A stretch of DNA of 64,000 bases from Neodiprion pinetum (GCF_021155775.2 NC_060232.1:10051257-10115256); one strand, 5' to 3'; counted from the stretch's first letter, positions 1-10,623 are shown. The notes: generated by a model not told the origin, from the letters alone. A program made the numbers and translations.

Positions 1-131
1 CGCGTAGTAATTGGTCGTAAATCAATTAGCGATCTTGGAGCGTTCGGAACATTCGTCGATTTCTGGCTTACTCGCCCAGAGACGGCAATCGGAGTGACAA
101 AATAATACCTCCGATCAGAATTGTACGTAAG
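1..131 (+). other. Possible exon at left edge ending in strong donor
   Basis: The first 131 bases end in GTAAG followed by GTGAGTGT, a near-consensus 5' splice site on the plus strand. One frame is open from a TAG near base 30 to the donor. Another frame is open from the window edge to a TAA just before the donor. Because more than one frame is open and the left side is cut off, I cannot say whether this is coding or a 5' UTR exon. Perfect donor octamers are expected a few times by chance in 64 kb, so this is weak. Confidence 0.2.
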
Positions 132-214
132 GTGAGTGTCCCGATTATTGACCTTTTTTGGTTGTATCTGTTTGATCCTTGGTTTTCAAATTACCGAAAA
201 ATAAATTTCCACCG

Positions 215-323
215 CAATGAGAAAAATTTCATTTTGTACCTAGAACTATATTTTTCGATTGTGGTAAAAAGTGAAAATAGTTGAGGACTGAGCGGTAACC
301 GGAAATGAAAATTTCTCTCAGTG
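215..323. mobile_element. Short TIR element (MITE family 1, copy A)
   Basis: A 109-bp segment begins CAATGAGAAAAATTTCATTT and ends with the near-perfect inverse; the reverse complement of its end reads CACTGAGAGAAATTTTCATT. The interior (TACCTAGAACTATATTTTTC, then GTGAAAATAGTTGAGGACT) is about 80-90% identical by eye to 5930-6019, in the same orientation, so this is a dispersed family. No coding capacity. I see no clear target-site duplication. It is a miniature inverted-repeat element; the superfamily is undetermined. Confidence 0.6.
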
Positions 324-593
324 TGTGATTGAGAAATTCATAATTGGTGCCAAAATTTATAATTTTGGATAATTTAAAGTTCAATAATTGGGTCTAAACG
401 TGTCAATAACTGGTAAACTTATGTCATAATTGGTAAAAGTCGCGTCTCATGACTTTGGATCGAAAGATTTTTATATACCCGTTAACTTGTAATTTTGAAC
501 GTTACTACGAAGCGTCGAGAACTTGAATTTACGTTACGAGTATCTGTGAAATGAACATTTGATAAGGGATTTGAAGCACGTTTCATATATTAT

Positions 594-1319
594 TTATATA
601 TCAGGATTTCGCGCCATCTTTACATGTAAATACGTAATGTTTACGCAATATCTTTTGGCTTTATTGTGATTTATGATTCGCATCTGAATTTCGATTCCAT
701 TTGGTTTATGGTTCAAATGAGAGAGGATTGGAATATAATCGGAAATGATGTTGATGCAATCTTTCGTGAATAATTCAGCATCTGATACGGCAACAGACCC
801 GTATGATAAGTTGGCTGCCTCACCTTCTATCAAAGTTCGCTTCAAAGCCTTTAGTAGATTACAAATTTTCTCTATATTTACCTATGATTTGATTATGTAA
901 ATGATCATTTGCAAAAAGCACCTCATCTACCATATCTCGTGCAATTATTATGGGAATTTTATCTTCAAATTGACGATTTTTTATCCTGAACTTCCGAAGC
1001 GTCACGTTGGGAATTTCGAAATTCATGGCATTTTTTGAACAATGGGTATCCAAAATTCATTCTACATGACGCAACACAATTGCAGCATAAATAATTTGCA
1101 TAATTCTGTATACTCGTTGCGACAGATTCGAGGTGAAAGATTATGCGAGGTGCTTTCGGAAACAACAATTTTACCGTGAAAATCGTTCAACAAAACCGTG
1201 ACTCCCATCCAAACGTACCAATAACGGTTATATATACGGCATTCCATATCAATTCGACCCGAGTCTGACCCTCGACCTCTTGGATCTGGTCTGCAATTTT
1301 TTTGTATCATTCTTCTCAC
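594..1319 (-). pseudogene. Possible decayed coding region (three consecutive broken frames)
   Basis: Minus-strand open frames at 1319-1062, 1053-859 and 845-594 follow one another almost without gap. They could be joined only through a stop and two frame changes. The latter two have a protein-like composition (for example IPIIIARDMVDEVLFAND and IEIQMRIINHNKAKRYCVN), and the frame just upstream of 845 is open through the junction. I recognise no domain. Open frames of this size also occur by chance in this window, so a degraded gene or viral or transposon remnant is only a possibility. A translated search would decide. Confidence 0.15.
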
Positions 1320-2422
1320 TTTTTACCACTTATTTTTGTTCAAAAACCCGTGAAACAGGTTGAATGCAAATTTTTTTATATCCGGCACAAAATTCTTGGG
1401 AATCTTTTCAGACGTTTCAATCACTGCCGTCGAGATGTTGAACGAAAAAAAAAAAAGACATTCACGATGCGCCCAAAGGTATTTGAAAGAAAATCTGTAA
1501 AAAATTGTTACTGCTATTTAGCGTTAGGAGAATGATACGAAAAATCGCCGACCAGATCTGAGAGGTCAGGGGCTTGGCTCCCAATCACCCATATACAGTC
1601 GAATAACGACGAGACTATTTTCGAAATAAACAAACATCGCATTTGCCGAGAGCTATTTTTCACGTGCGGTCTCCGAAAGTGAATTTACAGGGTAGCCAAC
1701 TGTGGGTGTTGGTGTTATCGGATTGCGTGCCCCCGTCCGTATCTAAATTTTCCGCAGAGACCGCCGCTCTGACAACACGCCAACAGTTCCTCCGTGCCTA
1801 CGCGCGTTTCCAGAGCTGTAATTGGCTTGACCCATTTCTGCAATCACGTTGTCGCTTCGCCAATCCCGTATCTCACTGTGTTTTCTGTGGTGTTCTAAAA
1901 AACAATCAAGTCTGAAGTTAGTCACGTTAAACGTAACGAAACCTCAGGCTAGAAAATCAACATTATTGAACAATTTAAAAATGACTTTCACGGAGTTGGT
2001 TTTTCAAAATTGAATATGCTTTTTTATAATGGTGGACTAAATCTCGTACATTCCGAGAGATGCAGAGTAGCGATTTTTATTACACATGCATCGTTACGGT
2101 AACGTTACTAGCTTCATCCTGATAAAAAAAAAAAAAAAAATAGGGTACTGTGAATCGAACTACCATAAACTTTTCGCGTATTTTACTGGACCTTATCATC
2201 AGCTGATTTCATTCCTAGCAATTTGCGTGTTGTTTGAATTCAATGTCGAGACTGTTTTCGCGAAAATTTATGAAAGCAATACGGCTCGGATTGATCAGTA
2301 ATTATTCAGTGTTAATGAAATACAGTTTTGGGTCACTACACTTTTGGAAACCTGAGAATCTACATGGGGAAGAAAAAACCTGTTCGATTTACACGCGCAA
2401 CGGTATTTATATGGACATCGGG

Positions 2423-2449
2423 TTTTTTTTTTTTTTTTTTTTTTTTTTT
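2423..2449. repeat. Poly-T run, 27 bases
   Basis: An uninterrupted run of 27 T. It could be the A-tail of a retroposed sequence on the minus strand, but no retroposon body is recognisable beside it. Confidence 0.95.
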
Positions 2450-2940
2450 CTCTTTGAAGTAGGTAGAAATTACAGGGATTGCGATGAAAATTACTTATCA
2501 GTATGTTCAAGTTACAGTCGCGAATGTTCTTTGAACTTGTCGAATACCGCAATCAAAGTCATTCCTACTTCGAAAAAGTGTTATCGATATAATTACCCTC
2601 GAGCATGTAAATCAAACGGTTCTTTTCCGTGCAGATACAAAAAGCAAACCAGGAAAAATCGTAAAGAGATTTAGAAATATGAAATATGTGTATAGAATAT
2701 TGTATATTTTTCAAAGAGAAATTGAAAACGCAACCTGATATTTGGAATTACGATGTACTCTGAAGCGATGAAGTATCCTACGGAATTTTCAGGAGCAGAT
2801 TCGTACTTCACTAAAATGCCGTGATGGATTGTGACTGTGCAGACTCTATAATCCCCTTTCAAGGTGCTAGTGACGGAACTGAAGCGCGTCTTTCACTCAA
2901 CGCGCGCGGTTTATTGATTGACAAAAATTTAACGTACTTA

Positions 2941-3397
2941 TGGGACATTCCACGAAATATCGATCAAGATCGAAAATTTATACTTACGACATAATCCAAC
3001 TTTTTTTCTACGAGAATACTGGTCAAGGAAGAAAGCCCTGATTTTTTTTTACCTTTTTAGGAATTTTATTGGTGAGTTTCACTTGAAAAATAAATGCATT
3101 CCAAAATTGTAATTTTTAAGAATGTTAATTACTTTCAAAATCCCATTTTTGCTGTAATGAAATCTCCATCTTTGAATAGGGCTCAAAAATTTTGTCATAT
3201 TTTCATCGAAGTATCGGAATTTTTTCAGTTTTAAAAAACTGGACGCTCTCGAAATATCTAATATAGGTACGAATTATTGAAGAAATTCAAAAAAAATCAG
3301 GGCTCTGTTTTTCGACCATTACTTTCGCTGGAAAAAAATTGGAATTGATCGGAAACATGAATTCTCGATCTTGATCGAAACTTCGTGGAATGCCCCA
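2941..3397. mobile_element. Nonautonomous DNA transposon with ~109-bp terminal inverted repeats
   Basis: The left arm (2941-3049) starts TGGGACATTCCACGAA, continues through TCGATCAAGATCGA and ends in CCCTGATTTTTTTT. The reverse complement of the right arm (3289-3397) starts TGGGGCATTCCACGAA, contains the same TCGATCAAGATCGA and ends in the same CCCTGATTTTTTTT. The arms are roughly four-fifths identical over 109 bp. The 240-bp middle is AT-rich and has no coding capacity. A related solitary end lies near 14874. I see no convincing target-site duplication, so the superfamily is not assigned. Confidence 0.75.
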
Positions 3398-4483
3398 CAT
3401 ACCCGCGTTAGCTATACGCGTATAACAGCGTGGATGCAGCGGATTCTGAGATCCCCTTTGGACCTCTCCAGACATCAAACGCTGGTCGACGTGCTTCAGC
3501 GGGAAGAAAAACGGCTTACAACTGACGGGATGGTTACCAGATTTGAGAGGAGTGAGTGTTGCACGAGGGAGGCGGAATCCCGAAGGAAAAGAAGAGTCGA
3601 TCTATTATGTATTGCCAGCTCAGTGATTTATAAACGAAGAGGGGTCGGTTGTACTGGTATGCTATATCGCTTGCTGCAGGTTTATCTGGATCAGGCTGTA
3701 ATATAATTCCGGACTCATGAAATGATTCCTTTGTGACAGACAAGCCGGGGTTTTCTCACGAGGAAACAAAGAGGTCTTCACAAACGACGCTCAGGTATCG
3801 AGCAAGAAATACTTTTGATCGGCAGTTGCGAAAGGTAGAAATGTGAATTACCCCAATTACGTACAAATTAGGAAAGATTTCTTCCTCATTTTTACAAAGA
3901 TGGAATTTCGATAGTGTCCCAAGTCGTACGAACTAGAGAAATTTAACTGACAATAATGGTTTAAAAACTTTTAACCCCCTCCTCCCTATCTTTCCATATA
4001 AAAAAATGTTGTCCTTAAAAATTACTTTTACTTTTATTGTATTACTTTTTTTCGTCAAATTTGACTGGAACAAAAGCGCGATTTGAGGAAATTTTTATCC
4101 GTCGCAAAACTGGTTGTTTTCCCATCCGAAGTAATTCAGTATAGCACTTTTCTGTTTTCTTTCATCGATTCCCAGTTTTACTCTTTCTCTTCTTCCATCT
4201 CTCCACTTGATCAGACCTCCGTTTATCTACGGACGAGTTGAGAGACCAATGTGATGTTTTTCTTCAATGTTGTTATAACACTACCGAAGACAAGAATTTT
4301 GCAGAGGATCCTTGATGCTTGAGAGGAAATCCACCGATGGAAAGGTAAACGTTTATCTTTCGGCGAAGTATCGCATACCGGCAATGTGATTACTGCATAG
4401 CAATTGCCTTATCAACGATAAATTTTCAAAGAAATATTCCCAAGGGGGTAACTATTCTCCAGCATTCATGTCCCAAACATCAC
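3398..4483. other. Noncoding stretch, nothing recognised
   Basis: No exon, repeat or RNA gene that I can support. TTTATT at about 4033 would be a polyadenylation signal (AATAAA) for a minus-strand transcript ending the 4671 reading frame; the 3' UTR would then be about 640 bases. Confidence 0.4.
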
Positions 4484-4604
4484 GTATTTCACAAGCATTT
4501 CACACAGTTTCAGACTTGGTATTTCCCATGCATTTCGTACTATTTCAAAAGCATTTCACAAGTATTTCAAACCATTTCAAAGTCGACTGTCCCAACTATT
4601 TCAC
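4484..4604. repeat. Degenerate 10-11-bp minisatellite
   Basis: About ten imperfect units of the form (A)AGTATTTCAC / AGCATTTCAC / ACCATTTCAA follow one another. TTTCA or TTTCC recurs every 10-14 bases through the stretch. It lies just downstream of the stop of the minus-strand reading frame at 4671, so it would be in that gene's 3' UTR if the gene is real. Confidence 0.75.
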
Positions 4605-4670
4605 GAGTGGTTACCCCTCGAATGTTTCTTAAATTGTCCACGCTTTGTGCAGTCTCATACACCCAACCCA

Positions 4671-4915
4671 TCAGCTACCGGCGAAGCGAATGGTTGGAAA
4701 TAAGGCGGAGGTGGTCGTATCTCTTTTAATCGACGCCCGGCTCCCTCTTCCTCTCTTCTTTTCTCCCGTCGATGCCTTTCGCCTCGCGTAATACCCACCC
4801 CAGACCCGAAGCTTTCCTTTTAAATTCACTGGTTCAACAACTTTGGAAACCCCGTGCCCGCTGTTCCGTTTCACGCCGATTAAACCGCCCGGTGCGAATC
4901 GTAAATCCTTTTCCA
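4671..4915 (-). CDS. Terminal exon of putative secreted peptide precursor (PDF-like layout)
   Basis: The exon follows a strong minus-strand acceptor: a pyrimidine tract rich in CTT/CTCC, then TTTTTTAG. It enters in phase 1 (first bases TG) and stays open for about 80 codons to TGA. Early in the exon the frame reads GGLIGV, then KR, then NSGHGVSKVVEPVNL, then KGK. The later part is Arg/Lys/Ser-rich. With the exon at 5115-5065 the phases agree, and the intron between them would be 149 bp. A short spacer followed by KR-NS is the arrangement of PDF/PDH precursors, in which Lys-Arg precedes an amidated peptide beginning Asn-Ser. The residues after NS do not match the conserved PDF peptide, so identity as pdf is unproven. 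Alternatives are an unrelated small secreted protein or a chance open frame. Confidence 0.35.
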
Positions 4916-5064
4916 CTAAAAAACGGCGAACAAAAGGAGGAGAAAAAGAAGGCGGAATCGCGGGCTCCTTATGATCGTCGACCGGCTAATTAAAAAGTGA
5001 CGCAAGGGATTCGTTTTACGATCAATAAAAAATTTCCGAGCTTTTCACCAACGAAAATACTCAC

Positions 5065-5115
5065 TCGCCCAGCTTATAAGCTGCGCGGCCAATTTATCGA
5101 GTGTTTTCGTTTCAT
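5065..5115 (-). CDS. Small internal exon of the putative peptide precursor
   Basis: A 51-bp segment is bounded by an acceptor (CTTTCTCTCTACTG tract, then CGTACAG) and a strong donor (GCGA, then GTGAGTATTTT). It is symmetric in phase 1. Its only frame open throughout reads ETKTLDKLAAQLISWA, an acidic-amphipathic stretch. LAAQ(L/I) followed by Trp a few residues later resembles, as I recall them, the spacer (PAP) of PDF/PDH neuropeptide precursors. It joins in frame to 10693-10624 upstream and to 4915-4671 downstream. Exon 16771-16708 is also phase-compatible with it. Small exons with good splice sites can arise by chance, so RNA evidence is needed. Confidence 0.35.
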
Positions 5116-5584
5116 CTGTACGAGTACACGAATCAGTAGAGAGAAAGAGTAGGGTTCACCCTTTAATGGTTAAGCCAGGGAATGGAAGTACGCGAAAAAT
5201 TATGCCTACATCGTTTCGCGGTTCAGTTGGGTTGATTAATCAACCAACTCTGCGAGTGAATGCCGTATTTTTGCTGATTTGAGTTTGGAAATTTTATCCA
5301 AATCCGTTTCCCGGTATGTCGTACATTGAGCCAATGCAATGGATCGGCGTATAACTTGAATATTATCCTCAGCCCAACAAAATGTTGCCTCTTGCGTGTG
5401 GAAGTAAAAAAAAAAAAAAAAAATACATCATACATGTATTCGCTCTGCAAACATAAGTTTTAATTCAAATTTTCGACTAAATTCGTTACACCGTTGACAA
5501 GAAAAAAAAATCGTTCCATCGACATCAAGAACAATGTGATTCTCTCGTCTAATCCCATTCTTAAACCTGTCACTGCAGTCCGCT
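5116..5584. other. Intron-like stretch with A-run
   Basis: Contains an A-run of about 18 near 5406 and nothing else recognisable. It would be the 3' end of intron 1 of the minus-strand precursor gene. Confidence 0.4.
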
Positions 5585-6019
5585 CACTGGGAAAATTTCA
5601 TTTGTTACAGTGACTAGTAAAATTCACTAAAACAGGCATCGTTAAAAAAAAACTGTGCGAATATTGTTGGAATTACGAAAAACGAGGTACGCGTAACCAT
5701 TTTGCGCTATTGTCGATCCTTTTTTGGTAATTGCAACGCAAAATCAGTTTGTTCGGTTTACTCTACTTTTTTTTAGTTAAATAAGGCTTTAACGTCAATT
5801 TATCGTTGCGCAGGCATTAAATTTCCGCAAGTTACAAAAAAATATAGCAACAGTGATCGTTATGAGAAAGAATAGTAACGGATGCTAGACTTTCCGGTAA
5901 CAGTTAGAAAACTAATTTTCATTTCGTACCTAGAACAATATTTTTCGATCGTGATAAAAAATGAAAATAGTCAAGGACTATGGTAACAAGGTAATCGGAA
6001 CTAAAAATTCTTCTCAGTG
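5585..6019. mobile_element. TIR element (MITE family 1, copy B, longer)
   Basis: The segment starts CACTGGGAAAATTTCAT, and the reverse complement of its end starts CACTGAGAAGAATTTTTAG, so it carries terminal inverted repeats of about 15-18 bp. The last 100 bp match 226-323 at 80-90% by eye, in the same order. It is 435 bp long, AT-rich and noncoding. Copy A looks like a shorter derivative of the same family. Target-site duplications are not clear. On the model above it lies in intron 1 of the minus-strand precursor gene. Confidence 0.65.
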
Positions 6020-7381
6020 CCGAAACATCCCTAATTCAAGCTGCGGGTGTATCGTACACACGAGCTGCAACTGTGTTTCCCCGCTGTAATATTCATTATC
6101 GTTGCCAAGAACGACAGCAGTAGTGATTACGTAACGTTTCCAGGTCTACGCACGTTCGAGCTATTAGATTAGGTAAGGTTGACTCAGGTTATGTTAGGTC
6201 AGGTTGAGTTGCCTTCGGCTGGGTTGACTTCGCATGGGATTGGGTTGGGCTGAGATAGACGGCCACGTAACTCGTTACCTAATCGCTGCCTCACCTAACT
6301 CCGCTCGGGTTACACCTGTCCTCTAGTTTCTCTCTACCGCTCCATCTTCGCCCGATATTTAGTTACCGAGTTGAATAAATTATTTATTTTTTTTTTTTAT
6401 CGATAATAGTTACGGAATAACGAGTCTATCGTTAAGGCGCTTTTTATCTTTCGGAGTTCCGAAGTTCGATAATTTCTCGGTCTTCCGGGAGCCGCGAGAA
6501 ATGCCAGTGGGTGAAAATGAGCGGGGGTTGGGGACGTGGAGGATCTTGAAGAAGAAAGTCCTCTCGCGCCTCCATCTTCGAAGCTTATATTCGACCCCTC
6601 GTCGAGCTGGAGGAGTAATAAAGTTCGAGGGTGAAAAGGTAAATGTTAAAACGCGGAAGCCAGGAATTGAAGTTGGAATTTTTTTATTTCTCGATTTCTC
6701 CGCCACTTTCTACTCAATATTATTATCTATGTATCTGTTCGCCCCACGTATTTCACATCGCTATGTATTACATCGCATAAAAAAAAGATATAAAACGTAA
6801 CAACAAAGGACTGGATCGAAAAATTCACACGTTGCCTGGGTTCCTGAATAATTATTAGCAAGCAATGAACGTCAGTGTAAAATTTGCGCTTACAATTAGT
6901 GCTTTCTTTTGATAAAATCATTGTCACACTCATGTCTGTATCTCCTTTTTTCTGCGCAGGTAACGTCCAAGTTATTTCCCTTTCGTGCCTTGACCTCCAG
7001 GAAACGATCACCGCGTTCGCTTAAAATTTGCACAACAATGTCAGTTTCTTGTCGATTTAATTTTCATCGGAATTGTACTCCGAGGAATAGACGCACGAGT
7101 TAAGCCACACCGCATCTTCCTAAGTGATTCGTTCGCTCTTATAGCCGATGCAATCACCGATATAACCAAGGCAATGAAAAATGTGTCCCTCGGCAACAAT
7201 GGAGTATCGACTCAATCGTTCCCCAGCGATCGTATTAAAGTCCAACCATCATGTTACAGCGTTAGCTGCTCAAGCAATTTTCCATCCGGCTTTAACGTCG
7301 CCTGCAGAGCTGGCGAGGATTTTTTACATTTGATTTATTAACTCTCCTCCGTGTTTCCTTATCTCAAATAGATCTGGTAGT
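6020..7381. other. Noncoding stretch
   Basis: Contains the GGTT-rich stretch at 6168-6252 (separate entry) and a good plus-strand acceptor at 6959 (CTCCTTTTTTCTGCGCAG) followed by an open frame to 7103. That frame resembles no protein I know and I do not call it an exon. Nothing else is recognisable. Confidence 0.35.
6168..6252 (+). repeat. Degenerate TTAGGT / GGTTG-rich tract
   Basis: Repeated, diverged words such as TTAGGTAAGGTTG, TTAGGTCAGGTTGAG and CTGGGTTGACTT run through about 85 bp. This is the common insect simple-repeat type built on AGGTT. It is too degenerate to be a telomeric TTAGG array. Confidence 0.55.
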
Positions 7382-7443
7382 CCGGAGGATAGCGACAGGC
7401 GGCCACCTGTTGTCCGCAGGTTCATGAAGCGCTATCCTCCCGG
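7382..7443. other. Strong nested inverted repeat (hairpin)
   Basis: GGAGGATAGCG (7384-7394) pairs perfectly with CGCTATCCTCC (7430-7440); the pairing extends outward to CCG/CGG with one bulge. The loop contains a second near-palindrome, ACAGGCGGCCACCTGT, and the words ACCTG and CAGGT. The fold is GC-rich compared with its surroundings and could be a structured RNA or a protein-binding palindrome. A donor-like GTGAGT with an upstream ATG lies 90 bp further at 7530. Confidence 0.6.
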
Positions 7444-8977
7444 CTTACACCTCTGCCTGATATAGGTACACCTACAGGTACTTGTACATGATTCTTTGAA
7501 ATGAGGTTCCGCTCCGAAGATACAAGCAGCGGTGAGTGCAACGGTGTTATTGCACGCGCCTCCAGCTTGCCCGTATCTCGTGCGCCTCGTTCGCATTTTT
7601 TAACCCCCGGTCATTACACGAGATCCAATTTCATGCGCCAACTCATACGGTTTTAACGGAAATCTGTAACGAAAAATGAATATTCATGCACACAAAGAAA
7701 ATATATGATTATTTTATTCCCCGTATTTGAAGATCGGTTTTTGCGCCACCGGTTGTGAGAATTTTTTCGATTGAGGCATCAGGGATTCGCCCTATTTTGC
7801 AGTGTTTCATCAAGCTACTTGATCCTAATCCGTATCCAATCAGCATTATAAGAAAATCATCGTTTTATTCGACTGCTGGTATTGTGCAACTTTCTTCTTA
7901 TTATCGAAACGAATATGGGTAGAACTTTTCAAGTTAAAGGTCAGGTTGAAAGTGCAGTCTTGCAATTCAATGTTTCGTCTCAAAAAATAGCCCATTTTCC
8001 TGACATTTATTCAAACATTCGCCCACGAAATTATACATTAGCTAACTAGTGTTATTGGATAAGTAAAATTTGTTGAATAGAAGGAATGAAAAAGTACCTA
8101 GAAACGTAGATATTCAAATTTCTCCAACCGAATCAAATCATGTCAAGTTTAACGCATACTCATTAGGACAGTTCAGAGTTATCACTCCGTGCACCGTTAA
8201 AAACGTTTGTGTATTATTTAAGAGTACCTAGAATCAAAAGTTAAGTCAACCCTAGCTTTGCACCAGTAGTTTATACGTTATCGCCCTGTCGTGTCCGGGT
8301 TTCAAAAAAAATGATGCAAGATTTATGTGATAAAAATTAAACCGAATTTTGTTTCTACCGCTGTCCGGACGCACAGAATTTCTTTTTAGTCGTAGCTAAA
8401 TAAAATGAAAAGACACTCTCACCATGTGTAGCGTCACATGCGGGCAATATCAGTATGTAACCAGTATAAGTGAGTTAATTGTTTTGATAATTATACACCG
8501 ATGGTTAGTATTAACGAGATGTAATATATTTCGTCAACGCTCGAAGCCTAAATACAACGGATTGATTGATATTGAATTGAGAATAGAAGGATAGATCGAC
8601 TTGAATATTAAGGTTGACGCTGCTTTAACGAGGTCTGTCAAATCACTCGTCCTATTGGCTACGGAGCAGCTTCTACTGATCAAAAAAGCTCCTCCTACTC
8701 TCGGCGTTTGCACCGATTCTACCCGTATGACGTTAACGCACAACATAAGCTCGACGCTTAGCGACTGGATCGTTAAAAATATTGATAAATTTCTTTTCTC
8801 CGATAGTTTCATTAGATTCTCAACAAAACATGAGACCAATTAGTTCTACGAAGCGTTTCCGAAGCGGGTCTATCGACTCGAAAGTTCCGAGTTGAGATCC
8901 AAATTGTGTATTCAGGTTAAGTCAGAATTGCGAAAAATAAGCAACGCGAGTTTGTCGCGGAGGATAAATTGGTTTAC
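7444..8977. other. Noncoding stretch, nothing recognised
   Basis: At 7501-7530 a short ATG frame (MRFRSEDTSS) runs into GTGAGTGC on the plus strand, which is weak. Otherwise I see no feature. Confidence 0.35.
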
Positions 8978-9139
8978 ATCTACGCTGGAATGGCTCTCAT
9001 GGGTACTCGCGCCGAGGCCATAGAGCAGTGGAACGAAAGATTCCGAAGCAGAGGAGGAGGTCGGGGGTGCAATGGCGGCGAGGACGAGGAGCACGAGGAT
9101 ACCGGAGGGCAGCGGCTGGAGGGAAGATCCGTTAGCCAT
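8978..9139 (-). CDS. Possible signal-peptide-encoding first exon
   Basis: On the minus strand an ATG at 9139 in a fair context (GCGGGAATGG) opens 54 codons that end at a candidate donor (GTAGAT, then GTAAACC). Residues 12-27 are strongly hydrophobic (SGILVLLVLAAIAPP) after a short polar N-terminus, and SSSAS follows as a possible cleavage region. This is a textbook signal-peptide profile. The segment is GC-rich relative to its flanks. It would leave phase 0, so it does not splice in frame to the 5115-5065 exon. It could be an alternative or separate gene start, or a chance hydrophobic frame in a CTC-rich stretch. I recognise no family. Confidence 0.3.
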
Positions 9140-10623
9140 TCCCGCCCCGAGAGAAATCAAGTTGCCCTCTGGCTGCGAACAACGCCTGTTCTCTAGTTTC
9201 TTCGACAAGGCGCTCTCGCACCGCTGGCTCCCGGGTCCTGAGGGTTGCGATATACCTCAGCGACGATGCCTATATTCACCCCGAAAGGATTCCGACACCA
9301 GGGTCAATCCACCCGGATCAGCCTTCGATTCTAGAGTCTAGTTCCTCTCTGGAGACAGAGAACGCTCTCAAATCATCCGGCTTCCAATCCCTGGATTCGA
9401 AGAGTCTACTTTATCGCCGATCATAGACACAGGCGTGGACATCAGCTTGCTTGTTCCTCCTTCGCTTTTCCACTTTCTTCGAATGATCGTCACCTCGTTT
9501 CAACTCTTTTATAGAATCCTCGCGAGGTGAGAGTATGTTTGACTGTTTGGGCCGACAATTTTCAAAAGTGAAAAAAATCTTCTTTACGCTAGAAAAATTT
9601 AAACGGATGGCGATGAGGGGGAGAAAGGTTTGTTTTAATTTTTAAACGAAAGAAATATTATTATGACATTATGAACACCTGCTGAATACGTTAAATAATT
9701 TTAAATCAATTTGAATCATTGAAAATGCAAATTCAGCGCATCAAGATCTAAAGGTAACGAATGTTTTTTAGATTGTTGAACCTGGCGTTATCTCAACTGT
9801 GATGATTATGATTTTGCGCATAGTTCACGTCCTATTACTTCAACATTATAAGTGACGAATTGATATCTAAGAACGTTAACTTTGTTTGAAAACAAAGATG
9901 TTATTTTTCAGTAAATTACACACGAGCAAATTGTATTATTCTGCAAAAATTATACTTCAGCAACTCTGATATCAAATTGTCCTTGCAAAATTCTGTAAAT
10001 TTCATGTTTCACTTTCTATGGTTGCCACGGGTCGCAAAAACAGAAGTATACGTAAAAAAACGCGAAAGTGGCAAAGAAGGCAAGAGTGAAGAGTCGTATT
10101 TTTGTAATCTTTTTCGGTGAGGAGTTTTCCCAGATGTGTTCACAGGACGAAAGTATAATACGAAGGGTGAAAAGTTGTCGTGAAACATTAATAAGCACTG
10201 TACAGATATTAAGAATTCTACCGTGCGTCGGGTTACATACACTCGTGCAAAAAAAAACTCGGCGTACGGTTAAGTTAAAAATTAATTATAACACTTTTGA
10301 TGTTTACGATCCCCGCTGTATGGTACGCGAAAGATGCTGCGGCAATATGCTTCGAAGCACCGTTCTGCGGTAGCGGTGAACATTTTATTCGGTAGTAAAC
10401 CCTGGATCGTTCCATCGCGTCCTCCCGACGTCCTTCTTCTCGAAGTTCTCGAGGTTCACCTGCCCGTGCCAGCACCTGACTGACACACACGCGCCGATAG
10501 CCGTCTTCACGGATACGAACCGACGTTTTCCCGCCAGATAACAGAGATGCTTTCCAAATGCTTTCTCACCGACAAAGGGACGCACGAAAGGACGCGATTC
10601 CTACCGCCAACCTCGGGTTTTAC
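9140..10623. other. GC-rich 9.1-9.5 kb, then AT-rich intron-like stretch
   Basis: 9.14-9.53 kb is GC-rich and may be 5' UTR or promoter of the minus-strand frame at 9139. A plus-strand donor-like CGCGAG/GTGAGAG sits at 9528. 9.54-10.38 kb is AT-rich and featureless, apart from an 8-bp hairpin (CTTTGTTT/AAACAAAG) at 9880-9897. 10.38-10.62 kb is GC-richer, with no supported gene. Confidence 0.35.

Larger units (their letters stand above)
324..2940. other. Noncoding stretch, one ORF cluster, poly-T
   Basis: Nothing recognisable apart from the minus-strand open-frame cluster at 594-1319 (listed separately), an A-run near 2127 and a 27-base T run at 2423-2449. Other open frames are short and unlike known proteins. 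Confidence 0.5.

Noticed and set aside
6168..6252. Telomeric TTAGG array
   Set aside because: The words are degenerate, irregularly spaced and mixed with GGTTG. No uninterrupted pentamer array.
6960..7103. Terminal exon after the good acceptor at 6959
   Set aside because: The open frame is Arg/Ser/Cys-rich without recognisable features, and no upstream exon fits.
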